From assembly GCA_900074885.1 (NCBI GenBank), contig FJUW01000080.1:62001-126000 (forward strand): a stretch of DNA of 64,000 bases. The letters run 5' to 3'. The notes under the pieces were generated by a model. That model had not been told where the DNA came from, made no database searches, and saw only the letters and a program-made list of their open reading frames with translations. The translations under genes were made by a program, and so were the position numbers. This DNA comes from Rhynchosporium graminicola (Eukaryota; Ascomycota; Leotiomycetes; Helotiales; Ploettnerulaceae). This document shows positions 32,806-44,405 of this stretch, one piece after another. Within the stretch, counting starts at the first letter, position 1. Every line of letters begins with the position of its first letter.

Positions 32806-33959
32806 CAGAGAAGTTGGTGAGAGGGAAAGTTGAGCATCAGATCTGCTTAGACCCTAATATGTGTCAGAATGGCCGTCGAGGGTGAGAAGGTGAGTCATTT
32901 TTACTCCAGCTTTGCGAGCATCGGTACCCGAATTATTGAGGGGTTTCTGCCGCTGTTAAGTAGTCTTGATGAGCGATTCTATGTCAAGTAGAGATCGAAG
33001 GCTTCATACCTGGGACTGTTCACCTCGATCATCTTGAGGGCTGACATGGTGTTCATCTTGCTGGAGAAGTGGCAGAGCTTGGTTCTTAACTTGTTTGTCT
33101 GGGATACAATGATATGAGTGAAAAGTAGGCAAAGATGGATGTAGTCAAACATAGATTGGTGTGATGAAAGCTATTGACTGAGCTGGAGTTTAGCGAAAGT
33201 GGGCCTCTTCAATACCACCTGTTGAACTTCTCTTTAGTTTTATTGATTCCAGTGAAGTGAGTGCTTTCTACATAACACAATAGAAGTTTAAAACTATTTA
33301 TACATACACTCACTCTTAAGCCAATCAGAGCCCACCAGCTAGTGTTGATATTCTGGTAGAGCAGTCACGACAATTTTTGAGACCGGTGGAAGTCTCTATC
33401 TCAAGAACTGTGATTCAGACCCGCGTTGATTTGCCCTTAGATGCTTCAGCGCTTTCAGCTTGTATTTCTTTCCTTTCTCGTGAGGTCAGCAAAGTCATAT
33501 ACATTTCTCAGAGCTTTCTTAGTTACTGGGCTGAGAGTCTCGCAAGCGATTGTGAGCTCCGTGTTCACCAAGCTGGCTTCTCAGATTACCCCTGTGCTAT
33601 CTCATCGATATCACTTCAACGGGGAACAATTGGAATTTGAAACAAAGTTATATTTAGCTTCATATCGCTTAAGATACGTCGCATCTTCCATCCGTGCGTT
33701 TCTGGTGTAAACTCCTGCTGCCTGCGAATAATCGTCACGCAAAGAATCTCAAGCCAGTTACCAATACACCAAATGAACCAAAGATCATTACATGCAAGTT
33801 TGTTATAGTCAGTTATATCAACCGTCGAACTCATGACTATAGATCTGTGAATCGGGTCATGAGAGCGTCTACGCGTTCCAATCTCGAGCTCATGGCTGGA
33901 GATCTGTGAATGGGTCGGAAGAGTCTCAACTCTACGCATACCACTCTCGAGCAGTTTCC
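32806..33959. other. Intergenic
   Basis: Possible 5' exon of the BTB-like remnant at about 33004-33056 on the minus strand; otherwise short uninformative frames only. Confidence 0.4.
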
Positions 33960-33966
33960 TATAAAT
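33960..33966 (+). promoter_or_regulatory. TATA box (TATAAAT)
   Basis: About 80 bp upstream of the ATG at 34046, the only coding start nearby in that direction. Assigned by spacing. Confidence 0.5.
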
Positions 33967-34045
33967 TCGCTCCGATGCTAATTTCATCCACAGCCACAAA
34001 TCCACACCCAAACTAACAAAGAATTCCCAAATAACACCCACCAAG

Positions 34046-34240
34046 ATGTGTTCCGACCTCGAATCAACCTACAGCTGCGGCCACTGCGACATGACTCGAA
34101 CCTACTTTACCTACTACAGAGACCCAAAGAACAAGGTTCTGCACTACACCGACTGTCGCGACTACAAAGGCTATGCTCAGGAGGTCGATGGTAGCTGCTT
34201 CAAGTACAGCAAATGTGCCACTGCGAAAACCAAAAAGTAG
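34046..34240 (+). CDS. Small Cys-containing protein with CGHC motif (64 aa)
   Basis: Complete 64-aa frame from an ATG in good context (CCAAGATG), preceded by a TATA box. The start MCSDLESTYSCGHCDMTR follows the pattern MC...Y-x-CGH seen at the N-terminus of many small fungal proteins of unknown function. Further Cys residues (DCRDY, SCFKYSKC) suggest metal binding. There is no signal peptide, so it is probably intracellular, and the C-terminus is basic (TAKTKK). It has no coding neighbour within 1 kb. The family resemblance is from pattern only. Confidence 0.6.
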   Translation: MCSDLESTYSCGHCDMTRTYFTYYRDPKNKVLHYTDCRDYKGYAQEVDGSCFKYSKCATAKTKK

Positions 34241-35761
34241 ACTTCGGCCGTCGGATATTGCTGGGCGCGTTGGATGGATTTTTCTTAAGGGACTCGGTAT
34301 GCGCGGTGTGTGCTGATTTTTATCTCGAATCTCTAGAGTCTTGGCTAATAACTCTACAGGTCGTCGACACGAATCACTTGATACACGCGCAATCATGAGA
34401 AACTGCTTATGATGTTCGGGCTGGCATGTGAACTTCGTTTTGCTGGGTGATCTTATGGAGGAAAGCTCGGTTGGCGTCTATGAGCTTGGGGTCCTGGTAC
34501 TCTGGGATTTTGGTAGGCTGGGCTGGCCTCGTAGCTTGCTGATCTTTGCGTAACTACAGTTGCGATACTTGCAATAGCCCGAGAATATAACCGTTGCACT
34601 TAACCAAAGATCCCATAACTATTGATTCTAGAGCTGCGAGTGAAGTTACAGATTCCTGAGGGACGTACAGACCAGGAACACCCCAAGGTTGACATGCTCG
34701 GTTCATGTGGTGGTTGGTTGTCGCTTTGAAGCTCGCTCAGCGGGCTCAGAGGAATATTTGCATGTCAAGGTTACATGGAGACAGTATTGCGAGCATACTT
34801 ACGTGCCGATAAATCTTTACCATCGTTTACCATTTTCGATAAATGTGAGAGATTTTAATAGTAGACGAAGGTCTTCATGAGATCGAAATGTAGTTTTCAG
34901 CACATGCCGTCTTAGCTGCGCGACGCTCGCTTAAGATCATCACTCACACAGCACCACTCTCCAATGTCAACAAAGGGAGCTGTGCATATTTCATCAGATA
35001 GCATTGGACAATCTTGTTGGCACTCTTTGAGTTAGTCACTCATTTATTTCCCGCCTACAATTCTATTTCCGTCTCCAATTGAAAGAGAACACGCCACTTC
35101 CAACCACCTCGGCAATTCGTAAATTCGGTCGGCCCACTACCGAGCATTCCACAGCTCCTGCCCCACGGGATCACAAGCCTAAAGCATCTCCCCTGTCCAC
35201 TGAATTTGTTCCTGCATGAAAGGAAAAGTATGGTGATACGAAACTGTTCCATCTCTCCGACTAAATTGTGTAACCTATGCAGTATTTTTGTTGAATCGTA
35301 CAAAGTTTTATGCTCAACCTCCAAATAAAAATACAGTTCAGATCTATCAACCTTTGTCTATTCTATGATAGCATCCGAAAGTAAAGACTTCAAGACAACT
35401 TCACTGGTCTTGCATTTGGAAACTTGTAGTGGAGCAACATCCACATTGAGTGTCATTGACGGGCCTTGTGCTACCCCACCAAAGACCCCTCACCTGAATT
35501 CATTTTTGATGATTTACCATCTACCGGAAGCTAGATACTTGACTGAAACCCATCATTCCTGACCTTTCAGGGGACTTTCATCTGCGAGTCCGACTTCCAA
35601 AATCCTACCACCTCCCTCATTCCAAAACGATACCCAGCCAATTCAGCCCAGAGCTCATCTTCTCAACGTTCGAAACTCGAGCTTATAACCCTCATAAAAA
35701 TTCAAACATCAGGAAGAAATATACAATCTCAGAATCCTAAGGCCAAAAATCACGTCTCAAA
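34241..35761. other. Intergenic (~1.5 kb)
   Basis: No convincing gene. The last ~150 bp, AT- and A-rich, are the promoter side of the SET-domain gene. Confidence 0.5.
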
Positions 35762-36845
35762 ATGGCACCTTTAACACCCCACTGGACCCAACCATGTAGG
35801 TCCATCTCCCACATCATCCCTTGACATCTCACCTACAAGTGAGACGAAACCCATGAAATTATGCATTAATCCATCGTCAAGCCCACCCCGAAATTCAAGA
35901 AGTCATTCTGCCCAGCAACCCAGAAGACTTCACAACCAAGTCCCGCTCGAAAATCAATGTCCCTCCCGGTGCTGTCTACGCAAAGTTCGATTTCCCACCT
36001 TGCACCAAGGCTGAAAGGGCCACCTATGCTACGGTTCAGATGGGCAAGAATGAGCACTTGAATCTGAATAGCGATTTAGTGTACATTAATCATAGCTGTG
36101 AGCCGAGTGTGGTATGTACTCTCTCCCTCTGAACGTACTAGAACACATTGCCTAGCATTAGCCATTCACAAGTGCTTCTTATTCAAAGACCTTCTTGAAG
36201 TTTTCTTATTGTTCATCTTGAGTTAAAAACCAGCTGCTCACAGGATTTACACAGTTATTTGACCTGACCCCTGGGGTGCTCTCCATTCGGGCCGGCCCCA
36301 AAGGCCTCTCACCAGACGACGAACTGACATTCTTCTACCCCTCTACCGAATGGGACATGGCTCAAGGATTTGACTGTTTCTGCGGAACGAGATCCTGCCG
36401 TGGATTCATTTCTGGCGCGAAAAACATGAGCGGTGCTCAATTGGATGGCATGTGGTGAGTTTTCCATTTTCTACTTTGCGCTTAATGCCCGATCAGTTCT
36501 ATTTTCCTCGTGAGCTCTTCTGAATTGTTCTGACTGACGCAATTCAGGTTGAATGAGCACATCAAGACCCTCCTCGCTGAACGAGACGCGCCAAAATCTC
36601 AAGTAGGATCCGGCACTTATCTCTCGAACGACCCATCATCCATTTCTAAGTCTAAAACATCTTTTTCCAACTCCACCTCGCCCACCACATTAAGCAAATC
36701 AACATCTACGGATCTCACTAATTCAGGGCCAGATTCGATGACCCATGGAAGCGTGCGGCAAGATGGTTTCAATGGCGGGGAAAGGAGAGGCGTCACGAGT
36801 CGAGAATTGAGTGGTGAGATGGGTGGAGATACTAAGAGAGCTTAA
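35762..36845 (+). CDS. Small SET-domain protein (putative lysine methyltransferase)
   Basis: Four exons: 35762-35795, 35882-36111, 36255-36454, 36548-36845. Phases close to 253 aa. It opens MAPLTPHWTQPSHPEIQEV. The SET core shows VYINHSCEPSV (NHSC at about residues 81-84), LSIRAGPKGLSPDDELTFFYPSTEW and the post-SET Cys cluster DCFCGTRSCRG. The N-terminal part of a usual SET domain (GxGxFA) is weak: KINVPPGAVYAKFDFPP occupies that place. Such short fungal SET proteins transfer methyl from SAM to lysine, with unknown target. The C-terminal ~70 residues are Ser/Thr-rich and probably disordered. The first exon is only 34 nt; it is chosen because frame and splice sites agree. Confidence 0.88.
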
Positions 36846-37573
36846 GCGGGTGCTGGAATTGGAGGGTGGCGGGATGGGAAGCAAGAGGGAGATTTCTTTT
36901 ATTTGTAATTTCTTTCCTTATTGCTTGGTTTCGTCTTTATAGTCAGTCTTTTATTGTATTCTTGGGCAGCTGGTGGGAGAACGGTAGTTGGGGGGATCTC
37001 AACATCCGAGGTCTAATGTGTTAGCCCTTGTCCGTATTATCTTTTCATAGTCAAAATGGTGAGGATCATAACATCCAGGTCTACATTGCTTGATTAGCTT
37101 GATTTTCCGCGAATTCTTGAATAGGACTCAACATCCAAACCTTAGAATATCCCTAATTTGTCAGATTGTTAGAAGACCACCTTGGCCAATTTCGTAGTTG
37201 GGAATTTCAATATTGCCAAACAAAAATATATTATGTACGGAAAAATACCCCCTCATCAAATGCCAGAAAGAAACTTTAATGGGAGTAGGATTTCAAAGTT
37301 CCCTACCGTAAGATGTCATGAGCACCACCAAGGCGAAAGCATACAGTAGAAGTTAAAAAGCGAAGGTAATTTACATTTCGTTCGTTATTTTACAACTTTA
37401 CAGTAAACCAAGCCAGATAGCCATCGAATCCTCTGTACACAATGCCAAGAACTCCGGAATATCTGACCGCAATCCAGCTATAGCATACATCATACAGGAA
37501 ATTGGAGATAGAGACAACAGTCTTCTAAATCGCTCATACAAAAGCTCAAAGAACCATCGTTTCTTTCGTCCAT
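36846..37573. other. Intergenic between convergent genes
   Basis: 3' flanks of the SET-domain and membrane-protein genes. Nothing specific. Confidence 0.5.
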
Positions 37574-39412
37574 CTATCGCTCTCTCTCGCCCATCCACCT
37601 TCCCCATCCTTGACTAATCCCCCTCTCGGCCCCGGCACCACCAGCAAACTTCTTCTCCTCCTCTTCCCACTTCAACCGCTCAACGCTACTCCTGGCCAAA
37701 AATGCCCTAGCAAACCTCCAAGCCTCCGTATCTGCTAAATTCCACGCTTCAATCGCACCTCTAAGCTTATCCTCATCAGCACTCCTCGCGTTACCGAATT
37801 CCTTCGCACGCTTTAACAGATCCTTCTCCTTCCCTACATCCTCCTCACTCGGGACCGGGCCATCTTTCGGGTCAACGACCGGTTTGGGTCTGCGTTCAGG
37901 TCCTGGAACTGGTGTCTCGGACTTGCCGGTGTCGGTTGCGTTGCGGGGGATTGTGAAGCCGAAGTGCCAGTCCAGGTCACCAGGCATATCTTTCTCTGCT
38001 GTAATCCACAGGGAGTGGGAGGTGCCGAAGCGGGAGGCCACTGCTTCCTTGAACTTTATGACACGAGGCGCACCGGAAACACCAGAGCCGAGGAGGCGCT
38101 GCGTGAGCTTTGTGAGCCAAGGGTCACGGGTGGAGTTACGTCGGATCCAACGGATGTCAATATCCGAGCGGAAAGCGGTTAGAATGGCTGTGGTGAAGGG
38201 GTGAGGAACGGTTCCGATTGTGTATAGGTCGGTTGTGTTGATATAGTGTTCTGGAGTGGTGATTTTGACGGGCGTAGATGCAACGCATGGCTTGCAGCGA
38301 GGTAAGTTTGGTGGGCATGATGATGGCATGGGCGATTCTGGACATTGTGCCAGAAATTTGGCAAGTTTCAGAGCAGGTTCAACGAGATAGGACATGTGGT
38401 CTGGATAAGGTTTGAGCACGGCGATGCCTTTCGAGAAGTTGTTTTGCCATGTTCCATGGAGATGAGATATGATGAGTTGGTCCAAGATCAGCATTCCTCC
38501 AGCTCCTTGTCCAACGATGTCATTTGCGATCTTGGGATATTTGTCGCTGATTATCTTTGCATCGTAATACGCCAGGGCCTCGTGCTTGGGTTCGATATCA
38601 AAAGTGTCGGACTTCACAGCATCGATGAAATTCTTCGCAGTCTTCAATTCCTTGTTCGCCAATGCTTCCTTCACAGCTGCAGTAATGTCCGCCTTGGAAC
38701 CAGCAAACATTCCACTTCCAAGATTGTCGAATCTCGTCAATCGTGGATATTTCCCTCTTCGTAGATACACCAGCAGCGAGTCCTCGTGAGCGGCCATGGG
38801 AAGAAGCAAGTAGTTGCAGAGTAGTCCAGTTCCCATATTCTCCCATGCTAGCCATCTCGATATTTCAGTTTTCAAAGATTCCTCCAACGACTTCATTTGT
38901 AGCTCAGCGTACATAGGATTGCTCATAGCTTCTGCGGGGCTCAGAATTATTGGCTTGAAACCTTGCGCCCACCACGCCCTCCTCCACGTTACCAAGATAG
39001 CATTCTCAGCTTTCTTGACCTCCTCGTCCTTTTTCGTTGTATGGTCGTAATATGTGTAGATCGGTGGACGATCCTGCAACGGTGGGAGCAGCGATCGATT
39101 TTCATCCAGTGTTACTGATGACGAGAATGGACTCAGCCAGTTCCAATTCGTATACCACGACGCCTCTCCACTCGTGCTGTTCTTCTGGACTGGCGGAGCA
39201 TGTGCTGCTGGTCGAAATGGGTTGAGGATACTGGGTGACAGCTTTTTAGGTATCTTCGGCAACGACATCTTATGACTTGCCGACATTGAGTTTGGAACTG
39301 TGATTACAAGAGTAATTACGGCGAATGTAGCAATCGTGCCCAGCAGAAGTGCCATTCGCCGAGGGGCCATAGGCCGTATTGGCCTTCCCATGAATGTTCG
39401 TTGGACGGGCAT
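37574..39412 (-). CDS. Conserved fungal type II membrane protein, unknown function
   Basis: A 612-aa frame from the first ATG at 39412 (MPVQRTFMGRPIRPMAPRR). A single membrane segment at about residues 20-40 (MALLLGTIATFAVITLVIT) after a basic patch predicts type II topology with a lumenal body. The body carries several N-glycosylation sequons (NST, NRS, NTT, NST, NAT), WxTAW/YxYYDH segments and a low-complexity Pro/Glu region before the C-terminus. This looks like Golgi-type, glycosyltransferase-associated proteins, but I see no DxD motif that I would trust. The frame stays open upstream to 39535 and reads like coding sequence (EYPRTPSRLFEHLEDSSPDA) with no ATG, so an upstream exon or a lost start is possible. 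Divergent from LYS2. Confidence 0.8.
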   Translation of the reverse strand: MPVQRTFMGRPIRPMAPRRMALLLGTIATFAVITLVITVPNSMSASHKMSLPKIPKKLSPSILNPFRPAAHAPPVQKNSTSGEASWYTNWNWLSPFSSSVTLDENRSLLPPLQDRPPIYTYYDHTTKKDEEVKKAENAILVTWRRAWWAQGFKPIILSPAEAMSNPMYAELQMKSLEESLKTEISRWLAWENMGTGLLCNYLLLPMAAHEDSLLVYLRRGKYPRLTRFDNLGSGMFAGSKADITAAVKEALANKELKTAKNFIDAVKSDTFDIEPKHEALAYYDAKIISDKYPKIANDIVGQGAGGMLILDQLIISHLHGTWQNNFSKGIAVLKPYPDHMSYLVEPALKLAKFLAQCPESPMPSSCPPNLPRCKPCVASTPVKITTPEHYINTTDLYTIGTVPHPFTTAILTAFRSDIDIRWIRRNSTRDPWLTKLTQRLLGSGVSGAPRVIKFKEAVASRFGTSHSLWITAEKDMPGDLDWHFGFTIPRNATDTGKSETPVPGPERRPKPVVDPKDGPVPSEEDVGKEKDLLKRAKEFGNARSADEDKLRGAIEAWNLADTEAWRFARAFLARSSVERLKWEEEEKKFAGGAGAERGISQGWGRWMGERER

Positions 39413-39535
39413 TGCGGCGGTCGCTTTTGAAGAGAGGGTGACCGCAGATTGGGAGTCGATCAAAAGAGCATCGGGGGAGCTATCCTCCAAGTGCTCGAAC
39501 AGTCGAGATGGTGTTCGAGGATACTCGAGTTTCTA

Positions 39536-40073
39536 GTTGAACGTGTCACAGCTGAAGGTCTAAGGGTTCTTGACAAAAAGGAGACGGGCAAAGTTTAAAA
39601 TTGAGGTAAATAACGAAAGGAAAGAAGACGCAAACTACAACCCTGAAATTGTGTCCGAACGTATAATTTAAAACTTCAGAACACCTTCGATATAGAGATC
39701 TTTATTTGGAACTCAGCCTGATCACAGCGAGTTCACATACAGTCACGTGCCTCCGATGACGGCACACAAGAGCAAGGCTGAGAAAACTATATATTGTGTG
39801 ACGCCGCCTTGTTTGTATACTTGATCATATTCATTCACACTTCAACTCCAGTCATAAACTCGTCATTTTTCACTGATTGGGATTCTGGAACTACCTCTCA
39901 ATTTGATCTGACTCAACTTTGACAGGTAGCTATATCAATTAGTCATTTGGTTGACTTAGTATATCCGAAATACCACCATACTTATTGGCAGTCACTTCTG
40001 GTATATAATCTTAGTCTTCAATCGCCGCCAATCACTTAACCAAAGATTTCTACCTTAATCTTCCAGATACACA
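39536..40073. other. Divergent promoter region, membrane protein / LYS2
   Basis: About 540 bp between head-to-head genes. Contains a TATATATTG-like box near 39790 and TATATAATC near 40000. An acceptor-like CTAG at the left edge (39535) would fit an unseen first exon of the left gene. Confidence 0.4.
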
Positions 40074-43000
40074 ATGGCTACCAAGCCGGATATCCCAGAT
40101 CCCACAGCTGATCTTCACTGGTCCGCATACCGAGGAGCAATCCAAGATATATTTTCTGCAAATGCCGAAACTCATCCAGATCGACTATGTGTCGTTGAAA
40201 CAGCTTCTGGATCATCGCCAAGACGCGAGTTCACTTATCGCCAGATAAATGAAGCCTCAAACATTTTAGCCCACCATCTGGTGAAGTCTGGTGTTCAAAG
40301 AGGAGAGGTTGTTATGTCCTACAGTCATCGAGGTGTCGACTTGGTAGTCACAGTGATGGGAATCCTGAAGGCTGGAGCTACATTTTCGGTAATTGACCCT
40401 TCATACCCACCAGACCGCCAAAACATCTACCTCGATGTTGCAAGGCCCAGAGCTCTGGTTGTCATTGACAAGGCGACACGAGAGGCAGGGGAACTGACGG
40501 ACAAAGTCCGATCATTTATCAAAGAGAACCTTCAGCTCCGAACCGAGATTCCAGGATTGGAACTTAAGGATGACGGAACTCTTGTTGGTGGAGACATCAA
40601 TGGCAAAGATGTTTTCACAGATCAGGTATCTCTGAAGTACAAGAGTCCTGGTGTTGTGGTAGGACCGGATTCTACACCTACACTTTCCTTCACCTCAGGA
40701 TCAGAAGGTCGACCCAAAGGTGTTCGTGGCAGACATTACTCACTAGCTTACTACTTCGATTGGATGGCTGAGAGATTCCACCTTACTAAGGATGACAAAT
40801 TTACGATGTTGTCAGGTATTGCACACGATCCCATCCAACGAGACATTTTTACCCCTCTCTTCCTCGGAGCTCAGCTTCTGGTGCCTTCCAAGGATGATAT
40901 TCAGCACGAGAGACTGGCTGAATGGATGCGAGAACATGGTGCCACAGTTACTCATCTTACGCCGGCCATGGGCCAGATCCTGGTGGGTGGAGCCAGTGCT
41001 GAATTTCCAGCCCTGCATCACTCTTTCTTCGTCGGTGATATTCTGATCAAGAGAGATTGCAGGTCTCTGCAGAAACTGGCTCCAAATGTGTTCATTGTGA
41101 ATATGTACGGAACCACAGAAACTCAACGAGCTGTAAGCTACTTCGAAATTCCTAGCAGAGCCGCGGATCCGAAATATCTGGAGAGTATGGGAAATGTTAT
41201 CCCAGCTGGTAAGGGCATGAAAGACGTTCAACTGCTTATCGTCGACCGCGAAAACCGAAATCGAATCTGTGATGTTGGCGAGATTGGAGAGATCTACGTC
41301 CGTGCAGCCGGTTTGGCTGAAGGTTATCTTGGTAGTGATGAACTCTCCAAGACTAAATTCATTGACAGCTGGTTTGTCGACAATTCGAAGTGGATTGGGG
41401 AAGACACTAAATCAGCAAAGACACTGACTGAAGAGCCATGGAGGGAATTCTATAAGGGCCCGCGAGACCGGATGTATAGATCTGGCGATCTAGGCCGATA
41501 TATGCCGACTGGGGATGCCGAGTGTGTTGGCCGTGCTGATGACCAGGTCAAGATCAGAGGATTTAGAATCGAACTTGGCGAAATCGACAAATACCTCTCT
41601 GATCATGTGATGGTTCTGGATAATGTTACTCTGGTGCGAAGAAACAAGGATGAAGAGCAGACGCTCGTCAGCTATATCGTGCCCGATATGCAGAAGTGGT
41701 CTAGATGGCTTGAGCAGAAGGGATTGGAAGATGACACTTCTGGAGAAGGCATCCAAGGACGACTAAGAAGATTCTGGCCATTGGGAGACGATATCAAGCA
41801 GTTCTTGAAGGAGAAGCTACCTTCATATGCGATCCCAGAGGTCATCATCCCGCTAGAAAAATTTCCATTGAACCCTAACGGTAAGAAGGACAAGCCTGCC
41901 CTTCCCTTCCCAGATGCAGCACAGTTCGCAGCAGCAAGACCACATGGCAAGCTTGTCGATCTCTCAGAAACCGAGAAAGAGATAGCGAGTATCTGGGGTT
42001 CACTGATACCTACTGTCGATGAAAGAACTATCAGTCCTGATGATTCTTTCTTTGACATCGGCGGTCACAGCATCCTAGCACAGCAAATGCTCTTCGAAGT
42101 CAACCGAAAATGGAGCGGAATCAAAGTCAATATGAGCGTCATATTCCAAAATCCGACTCTCAAGACCTTCTCTGCCCAAATTGAACGACGAGCATCGTCC
42201 TCTGGTGAGGAAACTCAAATCGATGCAGTAGTTGACTACGCTGCCGATGCCAAAACTCTACTTCAATGCCTTCCTACTTCTTTCCCATCAGCAGACTCAC
42301 CTATCACCTCCACCACTCCACTGACCGTCTTTCTGACCGGCGCGACCGGCTTCCTGGGCGCCTACCTTCTTCGCGATCTGTTGACCCGCACTTCTCCACC
42401 GATCAAAGTAATCGCACATGTTCGTGCTCTCGATGCAGCTGCAGCCCTAGACCGTGTAACGCAAACGTGTCAAGCATATGGTGTATGGAAAGCCTCTTGG
42501 GCCAAGAGAATAACATGCGTTGTTGGCGACCTGGGCGCTCCCCGTCTCGGACTCCCCGAAGGAGTATTCCATAACATCGCTCAGGAAGCCAATGTTATCA
42601 TTCACAACGGCGCTCTTGTCCACTGGGTTTACCCATATTCTAACCTTCGCCCTGCCAATGTCCAAGGAACACTCGACATCCTCGCTCTTTGTGCAACGGG
42701 TGTCCCCAAGCACCTCGCGTTCGTTTCCTCAACCTCTGTCCTCGATACAGAAAACTATGTCAAGCAATCCTCATCCGGAACACCTATTTCTGAAGAGGAT
42801 GATCTCTCCTGCAGTGCCACCGGTCTCGGAACCGGCTACGGCCAGAGCAAATGGGTATCAGAGTACCTTGTCCGAGCTGCAGGCTCTCGCGGTCTAAGAG
42901 GGACTATCATCCGCCCCGGATACGTGACAGGCGATCCTCACAGTGGTGTGACTAATACAGACGATTTTCTGATCCGCATGGCTAAAGGCTGTGTCCAGCT

Positions 43001-43637
43001 TTCGTGCCGACCCAAGATATCCAACACAGTCAACCAAGTCCCTGTCAGCCATGTAGCGCGTGTGGTAGTAGCTGCTGCATTGAGCCCACCGAAGAGAGAG
43101 CTCGCTGTCGCGCAGGTTACAAGTCATCCGCGCTTGACATTCAGTCAGTACCTTGCTACCCTGGAGACATACGGATATGATATTCCTGAGGTGGAGTATG
43201 CTGTCTGGAAGAGTAAGTTGGAGGATTACGCTGCGAGTGAGGGCAAGGAACAGCATGCATTGTAAGTTGCCATGTCACTTTATCGTGCTCATTTCTCTTG
43301 TATTGCACAACGACGCTGACCGCTCTGGAATGAACATAGAATGCCACTCTACCACTTCGCAACCACCGATCTCCCAGGCGATACTATCGCGCCCGAAATG
43401 GCTGATGCCAACGCAACTGCTTCCTTGAAGTCCGATATCCAATTTACACAGCAAGATGTCTCAGCCGGGGGATTTGTCGATGAGGAGATCATGGGCCATT
43501 ACCTTGCTTATTTGATAGGCATTGGGTTTGTGGCTAAGCCGACCAAGGAGGGGAAGAAGACTTTGCCAGATGTAAATATTGGTGAGGAGCAGAAAGCTGC
43601 ATTGTTGAGAGTAGGAGGACGAGGTGCGTTGGTTTGA
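40074..43637 (+). CDS. LYS2: L-2-aminoadipate reductase (alpha-aminoadipate reductase large subunit)
   Basis: Reduces alpha-aminoadipate to its semialdehyde in fungal lysine synthesis, with ATP and NADPH, after phosphopantetheinylation. Exons 40074-43261 and 43340-43637 (78-nt intron near the 3' end) give 1161 aa. Domains in order: adenylation (LSFTSGSEGRPKG at 204-216; NMYGTTETQ; YRSGDLGRY; GRADDQVKIRGFRIELGEI), carrier domain with DDSFFDIGGHS (Ser about 664), and NADPH reductase (FLTGATGFLGAYL near 752; YGQSKW). Similarity to yeast Lys2 is collinear from its residue ~225 to the end, but the N-terminal ~220-residue condensation-like region is absent. The ATG is preceded by a normal leader and the upstream 500 bp cannot encode the missing part. 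All catalytic motifs are intact. Confidence 0.95.
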
Positions 43638-44405
43638 GTAATTGTGAGAAGGTTATATGATTAAGCACCTAGGAAACCGGTTTAGACAAAATGGTGGTAT
43701 ACAAAAGTGATTCTCTTCATCGAAGCTTACGAATCTCAGGCTCTTCCTTGCACATATCATCATGACTCTGAGGGCCTTCCAGAAACTGCAACGAAATTTT
43801 GGCTGAGCGAAAATTATAGCATTTGTATCTTCCTTGGGCTAGTAGAAACATGCAAAAATCGAACTTGCGGCTCGACTAGCGATATACAGCCTATTTTGGG
43901 GACCTCGAGATGCGAAAATATTAAAGTCACAAACTGACTTTAGAGCCTTGCTTAATCATTATTGCGATGTCACGATAAAGTTTCATGGCACTGGTAGGAC
44001 TTTAACTCAAAGAAGGAACTAGTGTCACGATGATGGAATAGTACTTGTCGCCTGCTGAGATGACATCGATGTCAGCTTCACCAAAGATCGACCAATTTTT
44101 CTGGCATCGATACACGGCATAGTCGCATTGCAGCTGCACATACACTCTACCTGATCGAGAAAGGCTTGCATTTCACTTGCTCCTCCCCGCCTATCACATA
44201 TGATGATGACAGTATCAAGATAAGCGCCAGCCTGATAATTCAGGAGTTCAGCCGCAAACATTCCCAAACCTCATAACGACCTCTTGGGTAATTTATATTC
44301 TGTTTTGATGAACTGCGTCCATCGGTTTGGATTTCATGGTGGTACCAGCCAATTCTGTATTCTGTTCAGATTCTTGGGGTCGAATGCCCGAGGGTGTTGA
44401 CAAAA
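43638..44405. other. Intergenic
   Basis: 3' flank of LYS2 and short uninformative frames. Nothing specific. Confidence 0.5.
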
